From: a virus
DNA: 46,596 bases
Strand: one strand, 5' to 3'
Virus record (IMG/VR): IMGVR_UViG_3300045993_000225
Coordinates: 1-46,596 of that record
Shown: in pieces, positions 1 through 6,669 of the stretch
Layout: every line of letters starts with the position of its first letter
Numbering within the stretch: position 1 is the first letter of the stretch
The notes under the pieces: model-generated
What the model saw: only the letters and a program-made list of their open reading frames with translations
Told to the model about the DNA's origin: nothing
Databases searched by the model: none
Position numbers and translations under genes: made by a program

Positions 1-146
1 TGCTTGTGGTTCATTGGTGTAGCTTTCAATGGTTGACGCGAAAATGCTACCATAAAGGGCGCATTCAGGAAGCCTTAAATGATGGTGAAATACACCACCA
101 ACGGGTCGACGGCGAACCCACACAACAAGGATGCGAATGGACAGCA
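1..146. repeat. Left copy of the terminal redundancy
   Basis: These 146 bases recur at 46451-46596. Positions 21-146 match perfectly (126 bp) and the only difference is at position 20 (T here, G at 46470). A perfect overlap of this size is typical of a circular contig closed by a fixed k-mer, so the biological unit is probably about 46450 bp and circular or circularly permuted. The segment holds the intergenic control region between the two divergent HTH genes and the first codons of the CI-like gene. Confidence 0.9.
83..97. promoter_or_regulatory. Inverted repeat in immunity control region (candidate operator)
   Basis: TGGTG and CACCA form a perfect inverted repeat around a five-base AT-rich centre (AAATA). 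It lies between the Cro-like gene (minus) and the CI-like gene (plus), where the operators of a genetic switch are expected. The same five bases (TGGTG) also occur near position 15. No clean sigma-70 hexamers could be assigned in this intergenic region. Operator function is inferred from position and symmetry. Confidence 0.45.
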
Positions 147-511
147 GCACCACCCGAAAGCAGAACTTCGATTTCTTGTTCAAGGAATTCAGGGACGCCC
201 GGCCAACCCTGCCCGACCGCGGGATGCTCAAGCTGTTCGCCGCGCACCTTGAACTGTCCGACCGCTACTTGTCGCATGTGAAGTGCGGACGCAAGGACAT
301 CGGCCACGCCGTAGCGCGGCACATCGAGGAGCGCTCCGGCAAGGAACCCGGGTGGCTTGACCAGCGGCACCAAGACATCGACCCCAAGGATGCCTTGGAG
401 CGCAACTTCATCGAAACGATGCTGGCGGTGTACCGGGCCAGTCCGGTCGAAGCGCGCCAGATGATGACCGACGCCCTGAAGGCACGCTTAAGCGGGCGCT
501 CCGCCGGATAA
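137..511 (+). CDS. CI-like helix-turn-helix transcriptional regulator (short, no peptidase domain)
   Basis: A 124-residue protein. Its middle third reads like the lambda-repressor-type HTH: an LFAAHLELSDRYLSHVKCGRK stretch resembles the turn and recognition helix, followed by an IEERSGKEPGWLD tail often seen after such domains. The C-terminal 45 residues are short and helical and there is no LexA/CI S24 peptidase domain, so any induction mechanism is not RecA self-cleavage of this protein. The start is taken at 137, six bases after an AAGG ribosome site; ATG at 131 is in frame but sits directly on that site. It is divergent from the Cro-like gene at 46174-46464 across the circular junction, which suggests it is the maintenance repressor. 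The HTH family is well supported; the CI role is inferred. Confidence 0.75.
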   Translation: MDSSTTRKQNFDFLFKEFRDARPTLPDRGMLKLFAAHLELSDRYLSHVKCGRKDIGHAVARHIEERSGKEPGWLDQRHQDIDPKDALERNFIETMLAVYRASPVEARQMMTDALKARLSGRSAG

Positions 512-522
512 AAATATTTGCG

Positions 523-551
523 ACCGAGTTGGTTGCGTTCGGCAGTAGACT
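523..551 (+). promoter_or_regulatory. Candidate promoter for the 49-codon gene
   Basis: TAGACT (546-551) is a -10-like hexamer followed by GACGCCCGT, a tail shared with TACAGT at 9936, TACTAT at 18672 and, less closely, TAAACT at 34394. A poor -35-like ACCGAG lies 17 bases upstream and is part of ACCGAGTTGGT, a degenerate version of the phage-wide ACCGTTTCGGT site. Promoter activity is inferred from this recurrence. Confidence 0.4.
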
Positions 552-586
552 GACGCCCGTTGTGGTTATGTGCTAAGGGGTCGCCG

Positions 587-736
587 GTGAATGAAGTTGT
601 TGGGGGTGAGCAGGCTTTCGTGGATCTGCTCAAGCAAGTGCCGGAGTCGGAGCGGGCGGAGGTGGTGGCTGAAATCGCAGCCATCGCCGCCGGCAAGGCG
701 CCTGTTTCGGTCGCTGAAACCGCGCGGAACGGATGA
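587..736 (+). CDS. Small acidic protein of unknown function, possible moron
   Basis: GTG-started gene of 49 codons, starting MNEVVGGEQAFVDLLKQVP and ending VAETARNG. A good AAGGGG ribosome site lies seven bases before the GTG. The product looks like an acidic amphipathic helix (LLKQVPESERAEVVAEIAAIAA) with no membrane segment and no cysteine. It stands alone, with a promoter-like element just upstream (523-551) and a strong rho-independent terminator downstream (816-850), the architecture of a prophage-expressed accessory gene. Function unknown. The reading frame, ribosome site and flanking signals make it a likely real gene. Confidence 0.6.
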   Translation: MNEVVGGEQAFVDLLKQVPESERAEVVAEIAAIAAGKAPVSVAETARNG

Positions 737-815
737 GTCTTTGGTAGCATGGAGGGGCGCCTTCTTTGCAGTTGGTGCTTTTTCGGGTTGCTCCACATCC
801 GCGCAAGCGGTTGAC

Positions 816-850
816 GCCGCCGGGTCACAAGCCCGGCGGCGCTCTTTTTT
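816..850 (+). terminator. Rho-independent terminator, rightward
   Basis: GCCGCCGGG (816-824) pairs perfectly with CCCGGCGGC (832-840) over a seven-base loop, then GCTC and six T residues (845-850). It ends the rightward CI-like/49-codon unit. It directly abuts the stop codon of the leftward DUF932 gene (849-851), so it also insulates the convergent leftward operon. Confidence 0.9.
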
Positions 851-1829
851 AGGCGGCGATCACGTCCATCGCGCGCTGCTTCAGGTTCGCGCCGGAGCCG
901 AACCACGACGACATCAGGCGCGTTTCGTCCGACCGGGCCGACACCTCATGGTCGGCGTATTGCGTGACGGCGTTCAGCAGGCCCCAGGCGGTCCCTGCGG
1001 ACGACGAAAGCTCCGCGCCCATGCCGACCCCGCGGAACAGGCCCATGATGGTCTTGTAGGCCCGCGTTTCCTCGACCGGCTTGACGCCCCGCGACGGCGG
1101 GAGAATCGCCTTCATCATCCATTCGGCTTCCGCCGCATTGATCTGCACCCGCGCCAGCGTTTCCGCCGTCGCTGCGTAGGCGGCGAACGACGCGCTGACC
1201 TTCTTCAGTTGCGCCTTGACCTTGTCCGGCTGGAACTTGGTCGAGTGGCGGACGGTGACGAACCGGCGCCCCCTGATGGCGATGTTGAAGGTATTGCGGC
1301 AAACCACCCGGATGGACGTGTCGCCCACCATCGTCCCCATCGACCCGTCGCAAGCGGTCGCCAGCAGCAGGCGCTGAACCACGTCGTCGCCGCCCGGCAG
1401 CGAGAACCCTTCGCCGGTCTTGACGAGGCACCACAAGCGGCGACCGCCGGCCAGCGTGCCAGCGGTTTCGATTTCATAGCCGCCGGCTTCCGTCATGTCG
1501 CGGAAGAATTCGACCGCCGTCTTGGGTTGCACCTCTTGGTACTTGGCGCTCACCACCGACAGGGGCGCCAGCGTGTCGCTGCGGTACAGCACCACCCGGT
1601 CGAAGACCGTGCCGATGTCGAGGGTTCCGTCTTCCAGCGAGCCGGTCGAGAACTTGACCGGGGACCGCTTGAGCGTCCAGTCCAGGCCGGCGGCCTTCTG
1701 CACTTGCTCGACGGTGGCGTTCTCGGGGATGAGGTTGCCGAACCCGTGCCAGGGCTTGCCGTCGGCGGCGCGGTAGGCCAGTTCGACGGTCCCGTCGGCG
1801 CGGGAGGTGAGGTCTGCGTGTTCGATCAT
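849..1829 (-). CDS. DUF932 phage/plasmid-like protein
   Basis: A 326-residue protein recognised as the DUF932 (phage/plasmid-like, TIGR03299-type) family from the N-terminal PWHGFGNLIPENATVEQ, the central ATACDGSMGTMVGDTSIRVVCRNTF and the C-terminal GTAWGLLNAVTQYADHE stretches. The family occurs widely on phages, plasmids and mobile islands, and no biochemical function is established. The length is normal. The start carries the phage's recurrent leader GGAGCAAC nine bases upstream. It is the last gene of the leftward operon that begins with the amidoligase at 3850, or of the subunit starting at the promoter near 2116-2143. Family confident; role unknown. Confidence 0.85.
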   Translation of the reverse strand: MIEHADLTSRADGTVELAYRAADGKPWHGFGNLIPENATVEQVQKAAGLDWTLKRSPVKFSTGSLEDGTLDIGTVFDRVVLYRSDTLAPLSVVSAKYQEVQPKTAVEFFRDMTEAGGYEIETAGTLAGGRRLWCLVKTGEGFSLPGGDDVVQRLLLATACDGSMGTMVGDTSIRVVCRNTFNIAIRGRRFVTVRHSTKFQPDKVKAQLKKVSASFAAYAATAETLARVQINAAEAEWMMKAILPPSRGVKPVEETRAYKTIMGLFRGVGMGAELSSSAGTAWGLLNAVTQYADHEVSARSDETRLMSSWFGSGANLKQRAMDVIAA

Positions 1830-1901
1830 TTCAGGTTGCTCCGTTCAGCGTGCCGGGATGGCGCCGCACCCTTGCACCCGCGGGGGCGCAAGCGTGTGGG
1901 G

Positions 1902-2075
1902 TCAAAACATGCTCGCCGCCAGGAGCAGCGAGGACGCCGACAAGAGGATCAGCGCCAGCGCCAGCGCGGTCAGCGCCGCATTGATCAGGACGCCCGCCGT
2001 CACGCGGACGTGGAACGCGCGGAACAGGACGCGGGGCTCCGCGTTCGGCTTGCAGGTCTGTCGGTAGCGATTCAT
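1902..2075 (-). CDS. Small one-helix membrane protein, unknown
   Basis: 57 residues: a basic N-terminal half (MNRYRQTCKPNAEPRVLFRAFHV, split here by its position before residue 25) and then a long hydrophobic segment, roughly residues 28-54 (INAALTALALALILLSAS and on). The predicted product is a single-pass or hairpin inner-membrane protein with a cytoplasmic basic start. A strong GGAGGA ribosome site lies about five bases before the ATG. A good sigma-70-like promoter (TTGCAC, 16 bases, TATACT) begins 41 bases upstream. No family recognised. Its own promoter suggests it can be expressed separately from the amidoligase genes. Confidence 0.65.
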   Translation of the reverse strand: MNRYRQTCKPNAEPRVLFRAFHVRVTAGVLINAALTALALALILLSASSLLLAASMF

Positions 2076-2104
2076 CAGTCCTCCGATCGGGTCGCGAAAG
2101 CGCG

Positions 2105-2143
2105 ACCACAACGGTAGTATAACCGGGCAAATGGGAAGTGCAA
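2105..2143 (-). promoter_or_regulatory. Leftward sigma-70-like promoter with operator-like site
   Basis: On the minus strand TTGCAC (2143-2138) and TATACT (2121-2116) are separated by 16 bases. ACCGTTGTGGT (2115-2105) follows immediately and is a degenerate copy of the ACCGTTTCGGT element found at other promoters. It lies upstream of the small membrane protein gene (start 2075). Confidence 0.6.
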
Positions 2144-2163
2144 CCGGCGGGGTCGCACTTCCC
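2133..2163. terminator. Perfect inverted repeat overlapping a -35 box (terminator or attenuator candidate)
   Basis: GGGAAGTGC (2133-2141) and GCACTTCCC (2155-2163) are perfect nine-base arms around a 13-base GC-rich loop. The repeat lies just after the stop of the cyclotransferase gene (2171) and overlaps the -35 hexamer of the next promoter. Without a T-run it is not a classic intrinsic terminator. It could terminate weakly, stabilise the transcript end or act as an operator. Confidence 0.45.
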
Positions 2164-2170
2164 GGCAAAA

Positions 2171-2722
2171 TTACGCCATCGACCACAGATCGGCGGGGTT
2201 CTTGAAGCGATGCACGGGCGCCGGGCATTCTTCGATGGCGAGGTCGATTTGCTCTTGCGGCAAGCCGAATTCTTCATACCCTTCACGAAGGGTCCGTTCG
2301 TACCCGGAGTAGGGCGGCGACGCCGGGCCATCCTTCGCCATGACGTAGAACATCACGATTCGCTCAACGCCGTCCAGAACCACCTTGCCGTACTGCTTGG
2401 TGTAGAAGCTGGGGAAGCCTTCGAAGGCGTCCAGGCTGCGCTCGCACCGCGGGGTGATCCACCACAAGGCGCCGAACACGGTCCGGCCGGGAGCGCGGAC
2501 CACGTCAGCGACGCCGCGGAACTTGAGGCAGTGGTCTTCCAGCATCATCTTGCCGACCGGGTCAGCGTCGGGGCAGCGACTGTCCATCGACGCGAGGTTG
2601 GTGTTCGCCCCGTAGGCGAAGTAAAGGATTCGGTCGGCGCGGTTGGCGGGTTTGCGCTTGGGGACGGGCTTCGACAGGCCGGGAAGGGCGCGCTGGCGGG
2701 CTTTGGTGGTGGTCTTGGTCAT
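2171..2722 (-). CDS. Gamma-glutamylcyclotransferase-like (GGCT/AIG2) protein
   Basis: 183 residues. After a 30-residue basic N-terminus comes RILYFAYGANTN, the YGxN substrate-loop motif of the GGCT/AIG2 fold (residues 32-42). ERSLDAFEGFPSFY (about 94-107) contains the expected catalytic glutamate, E101. Family members cyclise gamma-glutamyl amides, releasing 5-oxoproline and an amine, or cleave gamma-glutamyl isopeptides. In this operon it follows an amidoligase gene, a pairing known for predicted peptide or metabolite tagging systems in which the cyclotransferase reverses or trims the ligase product. The start has the GGAGCAAC leader. The family is confident; the true substrate is unknown. 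Confidence 0.85.
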   Translation of the reverse strand: MTKTTTKARQRALPGLSKPVPKRKPANRADRILYFAYGANTNLASMDSRCPDADPVGKMMLEDHCLKFRGVADVVRAPGRTVFGALWWITPRCERSLDAFEGFPSFYTKQYGKVVLDGVERIVMFYVMAKDGPASPPYSGYERTLREGYEEFGLPQEQIDLAIEECPAPVHRFKNPADLWSMA

Positions 2723-2760
2723 GGTGGTTGCTCCGGTTGTTGGTGGGGTTTGGTGGGGGT

Positions 2761-3012
2761 TCAGTGGGCGTCGCCGAAGGTGATGACGCCGTGGCGCACC
2801 AAGTCGTCGAGGAACGCCGACGGGGAGTCGGTGCAGATCACGTCGCCATTCAGCGTCGCGCAGCGCGATGCGACGCCGCGCATGTACTCGGCAGGGGACT
2901 TGGCCGCGGTGAAGACGTTTGCTTCGAGCATCCGCGCGACCACGTCGGCCGCGGTTGCGCCGGCGTAGGCGCGGTCGTCAGGGGTGTAGATCACGATGGT
3001 TTTCCTGTTCAT
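2761..3012 (-). CDS. Small unknown protein between amidoligase and cyclotransferase genes
   Basis: 83 residues, soluble, starting MNRKTIVIYTPDDRAYAGAT, with a DVVARMLEANVF helix and a C-terminal FLDDLVRHGVITFG. No family recognised. It lies 25 bases after the amidoligase stop and 38 bases before the cyclotransferase start, so it is almost certainly cotranscribed with both. It could be a partner or the modified substrate; that is speculation from position only. There is no strong ribosome site. Confidence 0.6.
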   Translation of the reverse strand: MNRKTIVIYTPDDRAYAGATAADVVARMLEANVFTAAKSPAEYMRGVASRCATLNGDVICTDSPSAFLDDLVRHGVITFGDAH

Positions 3013-3037
3013 GGCAGTGGGTTCGGTGGGTTGAAGA

Positions 3038-3850
3038 TCAGGCGCGGGTCGCGGCCAGGGCGGCTTGACGAGCGCGGAAGAAAGCGCGGGCCTTGCGGTC
3101 CTTGGTGTTGGCGAGCAGGCGGTTCAGGTCACCGGCGCCGGCCGGGCTGATCCGGGTCGCGTTCGCCGCTTCGTCAGCGAAGTCGACAACCAGACGCACC
3201 CAGTTGATGATCTTTTCGGCTTCCGTCGTGCCGCCGTGCTGGCGGAATTCGACGGTGCCGTGGCGCAGCAGGGCGCAGAGGTTCAGCTTGTGATAACGGC
3301 CGTTGTCGTCGGCGGCGCGGTTCGTCACCATCAGGAGCGAGTGCAGCGTGGTCACGGCGCCGATGGCTTGAAAGGCGTCGGCCACCGAACCGTGGCGGCG
3401 CAGGTTGCTGTTGCAGTAATGGTTGTCGCGGCGCGACGCCGGAACCAGTTGGTCGAAGCAGGTTTCGTACTTCATCCACATGCGGGCAAGGTTCTTGATC
3501 TTGTTCAGGTTTTGGGAGAAGTCCCGACCGTCGACGTGGACGTGCAAGCCGCACGACGAATTCACCGTGCAACCCAGTTCGTTCAGCACACGGCAGACGG
3601 TGGCGATTTGTTCCAGGCCGGCGTCGCCGCGCAGGATCGGGGACACAAGCTCGAAAGGCAGCGAGCCGGCGACGGACACGTCGGAAACCACCTTCCAAGA
3701 TGCCACCGCCGTGTGGCTGTAGCCGGCGTCGTAGCAGTCGATGCCAGCGCGACGCAGCGCGGTTGCGACGGCGCCGCGGGTTGCGCCGACGGCTTCGATT
3801 TCGACGCCGAAGGTGCGGGTGGACATTGTGTTTTTTGCTGCGGTGGTCAT
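3038..3850 (-). CDS. Putative amidoligase (glutamine-synthetase-like fold)
   Basis: 270 residues with the landmarks of the putative amidoligase family (PF12224-type): FGVEIE (14-19), FELVSP (66-71), CGLHVHVD (100-107), RYHKLN (185-190) and EFRQHGGT (201-208). The acidic, histidine and arginine residues correspond to the metal- and ATP-binding positions of the glutamine-synthetase-like fold. Members are predicted to form amide or peptide bonds at a carboxylate using ATP. The start is set at 3850, preceded by GGAGCAAA; the frame stays open to 3925 but that extension would cover the promoter. It is first in a leftward operon with a small protein and a GGCT-like protein. Family confident, substrate unknown. 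Confidence 0.88.
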   Translation of the reverse strand: MTTAAKNTMSTRTFGVEIEAVGATRGAVATALRRAGIDCYDAGYSHTAVASWKVVSDVSVAGSLPFELVSPILRGDAGLEQIATVCRVLNELGCTVNSSCGLHVHVDGRDFSQNLNKIKNLARMWMKYETCFDQLVPASRRDNHYCNSNLRRHGSVADAFQAIGAVTTLHSLLMVTNRAADDNGRYHKLNLCALLRHGTVEFRQHGGTTEAEKIINWVRLVVDFADEAANATRISPAGAGDLNRLLANTKDRKARAFFRARQAALAATRA

Positions 3851-3889
3851 GGCGTTTGCTCCGTTGTTTGCCGTGATTCGATGGTTCCC

Positions 3890-3918
3890 ATTGTGATACC
3901 GAAACGGTAGCACGTCAA
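3890..3918 (-). promoter_or_regulatory. Leftward promoter with ACCGTTTCGGT operator in the spacer
   Basis: On the minus strand TTGACG (3918-3913) and CACAAT (3895-3890) are 17 bases apart. The palindrome ACCGTTTCGGT (3908-3898) lies in the spacer, two bases from the -10. A TAAGGGTTT-like box (TTAGGGTTTG, around 3955-3946) lies upstream, and an AACACG/CGTGTT hairpin (3926-3941) sits between that box and the -35. The 21 bases at 3873-3893 are identical to 36711-36731 in the same orientation. It drives the amidoligase operon. Confidence 0.75.
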
Positions 3919-4020
3919 CGACCAAAACACGAAATCGTGTTGGGACAAACCCTAATAAGTTGACCAGCCGTCTTTAGAGCCTCCCCGTCGCCGTGTTCTT
4001 TCGGCTACCATGCCGGTCGC

Positions 4021-4299
4021 ATGAGCAATCCAATGACCGAAAACCAGTTCAGCGACTTCGTCGGCGCGCACCGATGGACGTTCGCCAAGACCATGCCGCA
4101 GAACCCTCACGAATGGCTGGCCCGCAAAGCTGTGCCGGACGCTGACTTCGTCGCTGCGGTGCTGTTCATCCGAGCCAACGGCTACACCAAGATGTTCGGC
4201 CGCAAGGGCTACGTCTGCTTCAACTTGGGGCCGCATCGCTACTGGACGATGGGCAACCCGATGAGTGACACGACCATCATCAACAGGGCGGTGAACTGA
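4021..4299 (+). CDS. Small conserved-type protein heading the modification-like cassette
   Basis: 92 residues, soluble, aromatic-rich, with WTFAKTMPQNPHEWLARK (about 19-36), a central FGRKGYVCFN and C-terminal HRYWTMGNP. I recall proteins of this appearance in phages and mobile elements near methyltransferase or PAPS-reductase-like genes, but cannot name a family. The ATG has no visible ribosome site and lies only nine bases after a -10-like TACCAT (4006-4011), so the message may be leaderless. Its stop overlaps the next start by one base, placing it first in an operon with the glycosyltransferase-like, methyltransferase and IbrA/IbrB genes. Function unknown. Confidence 0.65.
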   Translation: MSNPMTENQFSDFVGAHRWTFAKTMPQNPHEWLARKAVPDADFVAAVLFIRANGYTKMFGRKGYVCFNLGPHRYWTMGNPMSDTTIINRAVN

Positions 4300-4952
4300 T
4301 GCAGGTGTTCGTCCAGGCGGTGCGGGAGCGCTTGCCCTACATCCAGGCCAGCATGGCGCCAGCAATCGCCGCCGCGGGGTGGGAGTCGCCCCGACTGTCG
4401 GTCGACCATGACCGCCGCGGTCCGCTATGGAACGCGCGGCGGATCTGGCAAGGCATCGCGGAAAGCGGCCGCCCGGCCGTCGTCCTGCAAGACGACGTGG
4501 TTCTGCGCAAGGGCATCGGCGCCAGCGTCGCGGAGGTCATGTTGCACATCGACTCCGGCCGGATGCAGGCGGTGTCGTTGTTCGCCCCGCCGCGAGCGGT
4601 CATGCGGCGAGCCTACGACGAGGGTCACAACTTCGTGGAAACCTTCGATTTCTTGTGGGCGCAAGGTCTGCTGCTGACGCCGGCTTTCTGCGCCGGGTTG
4701 GTGGAGTTCTCCGCCGGGATGACCACCAAGCATGACGACTCTGTGATGCGCGACTACTCCGTCGCGAAGGGTGTCCCGGTGTTCAACTGCCTGCCGTCGC
4801 TGGTGCAGCATGACCTCAACCTGAAGTCCACGCTGGGCACGCCGAAGTCGCTGCTGGGAAAGATGCGCCGCTCCGACGTGTGGGAGTGTGCGCCGGTGCC
4901 GGCCGGGCATTTCGCGCAAGTCCGCGCAATCCGCCAGGGGCGCCGCGGATGA
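4299..4952 (+). CDS. Glycosyltransferase-like protein
   Basis: 217 residues. The pattern resembles small GT-A glycosyltransferases: VVLQDDVVL (about 63-71) looks like the DxD-type nucleotide-sugar and metal site after a hydrophobic strand, KHDDSVMRDYSVAKG holds a second acidic pair, and PSLVQHD resembles the C-terminal histidine region of such enzymes. No signal peptide or membrane segment, so cytoplasmic action is expected. It is sandwiched by one- and four-base overlaps between a small unknown protein and a DNA methyltransferase-like protein, so a role in glycosylating a phage product, possibly modified DNA, is conceivable. The family call is moderate and the substrate is unknown. Confidence 0.6.
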   Translation: MQVFVQAVRERLPYIQASMAPAIAAAGWESPRLSVDHDRRGPLWNARRIWQGIAESGRPAVVLQDDVVLRKGIGASVAEVMLHIDSGRMQAVSLFAPPRAVMRRAYDEGHNFVETFDFLWAQGLLLTPAFCAGLVEFSAGMTTKHDDSVMRDYSVAKGVPVFNCLPSLVQHDLNLKSTLGTPKSLLGKMRRSDVWECAPVPAGHFAQVRAIRQGRRG

Positions 4953-5557
4953 AAGCCGTCGACAAGCAACGAATCCTGCCGCACCGCGTCAGCCTGGGGT
5001 CGCTGATGGGGCCGCAGTTGGACAACATCATCCAGGGCGAGTCGATCCACGTCCTGTATTCAGATCCACCGTGGGGCGACGGCTATCTCAAGATGTTCGC
5101 CACCTACACCGAGAAGGTGACCGGCAAGCGCCCTGTTCAGCCGACACATGCGCAGATGTGCGCCCGGTACGCCCAACTGGTGCAGCGGCACGTCACCGGC
5201 TACGTCTTCATCGAAACGTCGCTGGCCTGCTCCGGTGAGTTCATCGCCGCACTGCGCCCGGTGGTCGGCACGATCCGCCACCAGCAGATCACCTATGCCA
5301 ACGAGTTGAAGGCGATCCTGATCATGGCGGCGATGCCGGGGAAGAGCCTGCCGGCGATCCGCACCGACGGGCTCAAGGGGATTGCGTTCGTCACCGCCGT
5401 GCTGCGCACCGTCGAAAAGCGTGGCGCATTCGTCCTCGACCCGTGCTGCGGCGCCGGCTACACCGCCCGGGCGGCGAAGTCTCTCGGAATGATCTTCCGC
5501 GGGAACGAACTGAACCCGGCGCGCCTGGAAAAGACCATCGCCCACCTGTCCGCATGA
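4949..5557 (+). CDS. DPPW-type SAM-dependent nucleic-acid methyltransferase
   Basis: 202 residues. LYSDPPWGDG holds the amino-methyltransferase catalytic motif IV DPPW (39-42), and LDPCCGAGYTARAA holds the SAM-binding motif I (164-170). The motif order, catalytic before SAM-binding, fits a beta-class or MT-A70-like N6-adenine or N4-cytosine enzyme. It is short, with little room for a target-recognition domain between the motifs. The start at 4949 shares ATGA with the previous stop; the frame is open upstream but would overlap the glycosyltransferase. It lies between glycosyltransferase-like and IbrA-like genes, which suggests a DNA modification or anti-restriction cassette. Family confident; target and specificity unknown. 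Confidence 0.82.
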   Translation: MKAVDKQRILPHRVSLGSLMGPQLDNIIQGESIHVLYSDPPWGDGYLKMFATYTEKVTGKRPVQPTHAQMCARYAQLVQRHVTGYVFIETSLACSGEFIAALRPVVGTIRHQQITYANELKAILIMAAMPGKSLPAIRTDGLKGIAFVTAVLRTVEKRGAFVLDPCCGAGYTARAAKSLGMIFRGNELNPARLEKTIAHLSA

Positions 5558-6669
5558 GAATCTATCGCAACCAGACGGTGTTCGACGCCGCCCTTGAGCG
5601 CATCCGGTGGCTATTCAGCGAGTTCGATCACATCGTCGTCGCCTTCAGCGGCGGCAAGGACTCGACCGTCGTCTTCAACCTGACGTTGCAGGTGGCGCGC
5701 GAACTGGGCCGCCTGCCGCTGACGGTTATGTGGATCGACCAAGAGGCGGAATGGCAGGCCACGCACGATCAAGCCTGCATCGTCATGCGCCACCCGGACG
5801 TCCGCCCGCGTTGGTACCAGATGCCGATGCGCCTGTTCAACGCGACCAGCAAGGATGAACACTGGCTGATGTGCTGGGATGCCGCGGCCGAAGACCGCTG
5901 GATGCGCCCGCGGGAGCCTGACAGCGTCCACGTCAACGACTACGGCACCGACCGATTCGGCGCCCTGTTTGACGCCATCATCGCCAAGGAGTACGCCGGG
6001 CAATCGGCCTGCATCATCGGCGGCGTGCGCTGCGAGGAAAGCCCCGCGCGCACCGTCGGGCTCACCCACATGCCGACGCACAAGTGGGCAACCTGGGGTA
6101 AGCGACTGACCAAGGGCGAGAACCACGTCGCCATGTACCCGATCTATGACTGGTCATACACCGATGTGTGGGTGGCGATCCACAAGAACGGGTGGCCCTA
6201 CAACGCGATATACGACACGCAATACGCCTACGGCGTGGGGCTGCGCGACATGCGGGTGTCCAACGTCCACCATGAGACAGCGGTCGGGCACCTGTTCTAC
6301 ATGCAGGAGGCGGAGCCGGCGACCTACGTCAAGCTGACCCGCCGCATCCAGGGCATCGACATGGCCGGGAAAATGGCCGACGACTACTTCCCGACCGAGC
6401 TTCCGTTCATGTTCAAGGACTGGCGCGAGTACCGCGACTACCTGCTGGACAAGCTGATCGACAAGCCGGAATGGCGCTCCGGCATGGCCGCCGCCTTCAA
6501 GCGCCAGGACGACATCTACGGCGCGACGTTCGGTTTCGACCGCATCGCCCGCTATCACATCACGTCCATCCTCACGAACGACTGGGAACTGATCAAGACC
6601 CGGGCGATGGAAACAACCGGGTGGGCAATCGCTCACCGACGCAAGCTGGCCGGGAAGGCGACATGGTGA
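5554..6669 (+). CDS. ibrA: IbrA-like PAPS-reductase-family PP-loop protein
   Basis: 371 residues. VVAFSGGKDSTVV carries the PP-loop SGGKDS (32-37) that binds ATP pyrophosphate in adenylating or thiolating enzymes. Downstream blocks IIGGVRCEES and YPIYDWSYTDVWVAIHKNGWPYN fit the phage PAPS-reductase-like group typified by E. coli IbrA. Family members are usually followed by a ParB-like IbrB, as here (seven-base overlap). IbrA/IbrB were described as activators of prophage eib gene expression; the chemistry is unknown, and related PP-loop enzymes (DndC) act in DNA sulphur modification. The start shares ATGA with the methyltransferase stop. PP-loop family is certain, IbrA orthology likely, function open. 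Confidence 0.85.
   Translation: MRIYRNQTVFDAALERIRWLFSEFDHIVVAFSGGKDSTVVFNLTLQVARELGRLPLTVMWIDQEAEWQATHDQACIVMRHPDVRPRWYQMPMRLFNATSKDEHWLMCWDAAAEDRWMRPREPDSVHVNDYGTDRFGALFDAIIAKEYAGQSACIIGGVRCEESPARTVGLTHMPTHKWATWGKRLTKGENHVAMYPIYDWSYTDVWVAIHKNGWPYNAIYDTQYAYGVGLRDMRVSNVHHETAVGHLFYMQEAEPATYVKLTRRIQGIDMAGKMADDYFPTELPFMFKDWREYRDYLLDKLIDKPEWRSGMAAAFKRQDDIYGATFGFDRIARYHITSILTNDWELIKTRAMETTGWAIAHRRKLAGKATW

Noticed and set aside
749-814. 21-codon ORF before the terminator
   Set aside because: No ribosome site and too short to judge; it may be only leader sequence.
591-2117. 508-codon plus-strand frame across the DUF932 gene
   Set aside because: Antisense shadow of a recognised family gene, and it would read through a strong terminator at 816-850.
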